Shown here: piece after piece, positions 63,624 to 64,000 of the stretch
Layout of the letters: each line of letters starts with the position of its first letter
Numbering within the stretch: position 1 is the first letter of the stretch
Assembly: GCA_963738135.1 (NCBI GenBank)
Contig: CAVTVK010000004.1
Span: 682,001 to 746,000 of the forward strand
Direction of reading: 5' to 3'
Source: Bog-473 sp963738135
Lineage (GTDB): Bacteria > Actinomycetota > Acidimicrobiia > Acidimicrobiales > RAAP-2
DNA length: 64,000 bases
Translations under genes and position numbers: made by a program
The notes under the pieces: generated by a model
Seen by the model: only the letters and a program-made list of their open reading frames with translations
Told to the model about the DNA's origin: nothing
Databases searched by the model: none

Positions 63624-64000
63624 ATGACGATCCGCGTGTTTCTCCTCGACGACCATGAGGTGGTCCGAGAAGGAATCCGACTGCTGCTCGAGTCGGACGA
63701 CGAGATAGAGGTGGTCGGCGAAGCAGCCACGGCGGCCGAAGCCATTGACCGGATTGCCGTAGCCAAGCCGGACGTCGCCATTCTCGACGTTCGCCTCGAG
63801 GGCGGCGGCAGCGGCATCGAGGTCTGTCGAGACGCACGCTCGATGATGCCCGAGTTGATCTGCCTGATGCTCACAAGCTTCGCCGACGATGAGGCGATCT
63901 TCGCCAGCGTGATGGCCGGGGCGGCCGGGTACGTTCTGAAACAGATCAAGGCTCGCGATCTCATCAACGACGTGCACCGCGTTGCGGCCGGGGAGAGCCT
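63624..64000 (+). CDS. DosR/DevR-like NarL-family response regulator (3' end outside window)
   Basis: The receiver domain is complete: MTIRVFLLDDHEVVREGIRL with acidic pocket D9/D10, phospho-acceptor D55 in PDVAILDVRLEGG, the Ser/Thr in LMLTSFADDEAI and Lys in GAAGYVLKQIKA. The sequence closely follows DosR of mycobacteria, including VRREG-like and GYVxKxIK segments. The LuxR-type HTH should lie beyond the window edge. It is divergent from the DosS-like kinase and is the likely reader of the RGGACCTTGGTCCY boxes. Confidence 0.88.
   Translation, partial: MTIRVFLLDDHEVVREGIRLLLESDDEIEVVGEAATAAEAIDRIAVAKPDVAILDVRLEGGGSGIEVCRDARSMMPELICLMLTSFADDEAIFASVMAGAAGYVLKQIKARDLINDVHRVAAGES

Noticed and set aside
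1..64000. CRISPR array
   Set aside because: No set of regularly spaced identical 24-40-bp repeats is present; the repeats at 3655-3830 are too divergent and only three.

Overview
The window is high-GC actinobacterial DNA. The rimO-pgsA order at the left edge is usual in Actinomycetota, and the right half is built like the DosR/DevR dormancy regulon known from mycobacteria, although the organism is probably not a mycobacterium. Several genes (pgsA, rimO, the LuxR regulator, the FUSC protein, the large helicase, vsr, the DyP peroxidase, phosphoketolase, the HTH-oxidase and one universal stress protein) are split by single-base shifts while the family signal continues in the next frame. This looks at least partly like consensus error in the assembly.

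Region 1 (1-2159) is chromosome: pgsA, rimO and a tRNA-Ser(GCT). Region 2 (about 2119-33390) is a 31 kb integrative element. A tyrosine integrase lies beside the tRNA, and a 46-bp direct repeat with one mismatch marks both ends. The tRNA is a chimera whose 5' half came from the element. The element carries a replication module (excisionase-like HTH, AAA+ replication ATPase, iteron-like repeats), then stress and membrane cargo (DUF2252, MFS pump, DUF1622, HdeD-like, DUF1269, LuxR/MalT-like regulator, FUSC, K+ channel, PdxH). Three of the cargo genes share an unexplained upstream element. A tRNA-Arg(ACG) fragment and a complete tRNA-Gly(CCC) lie inside the element. At its right end is a minus-strand anti-phage locus: Vsr, a ~1,030-aa unknown protein, a ~1,790-aa helicase-DUF1998 protein, a PD-(D/E)XK nuclease and a C5-cytosine methyltransferase. 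The combination resembles Druantia type II.

Region 3 (33425-40770) is mixed chromosome. It holds a DyP peroxidase and a beta-propeller/Ig-repeat protein that meet head to head with both N-termini missing, a glycolipid-binding-like protein, a TMEM175-type channel, DUF1905, DUF3303 and two CDF-type cation transporters.

Region 4 (40.8-64 kb) is a DosR-type hypoxia/dormancy locus. It ends in a divergent heme-GAF histidine kinase (DosS-like) and NarL-type response regulator (DosR-like). Nine or more 14-bp boxes of the form RGGACCTTGGTCCY precede its operons: an unusual cytochrome b operon, GNAT/deacetylase/universal stress protein, alcohol dehydrogenase, an Rv2004c-like kinase, flavin/PNPOx proteins, GAPDH and further stress proteins. 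Phosphoketolase and a trehalose-synthase-like glycosyltransferase lie among them. The gene set suggests a switch to fermentative, acetyl-phosphate-linked metabolism and protein acetylation when respiration stops.
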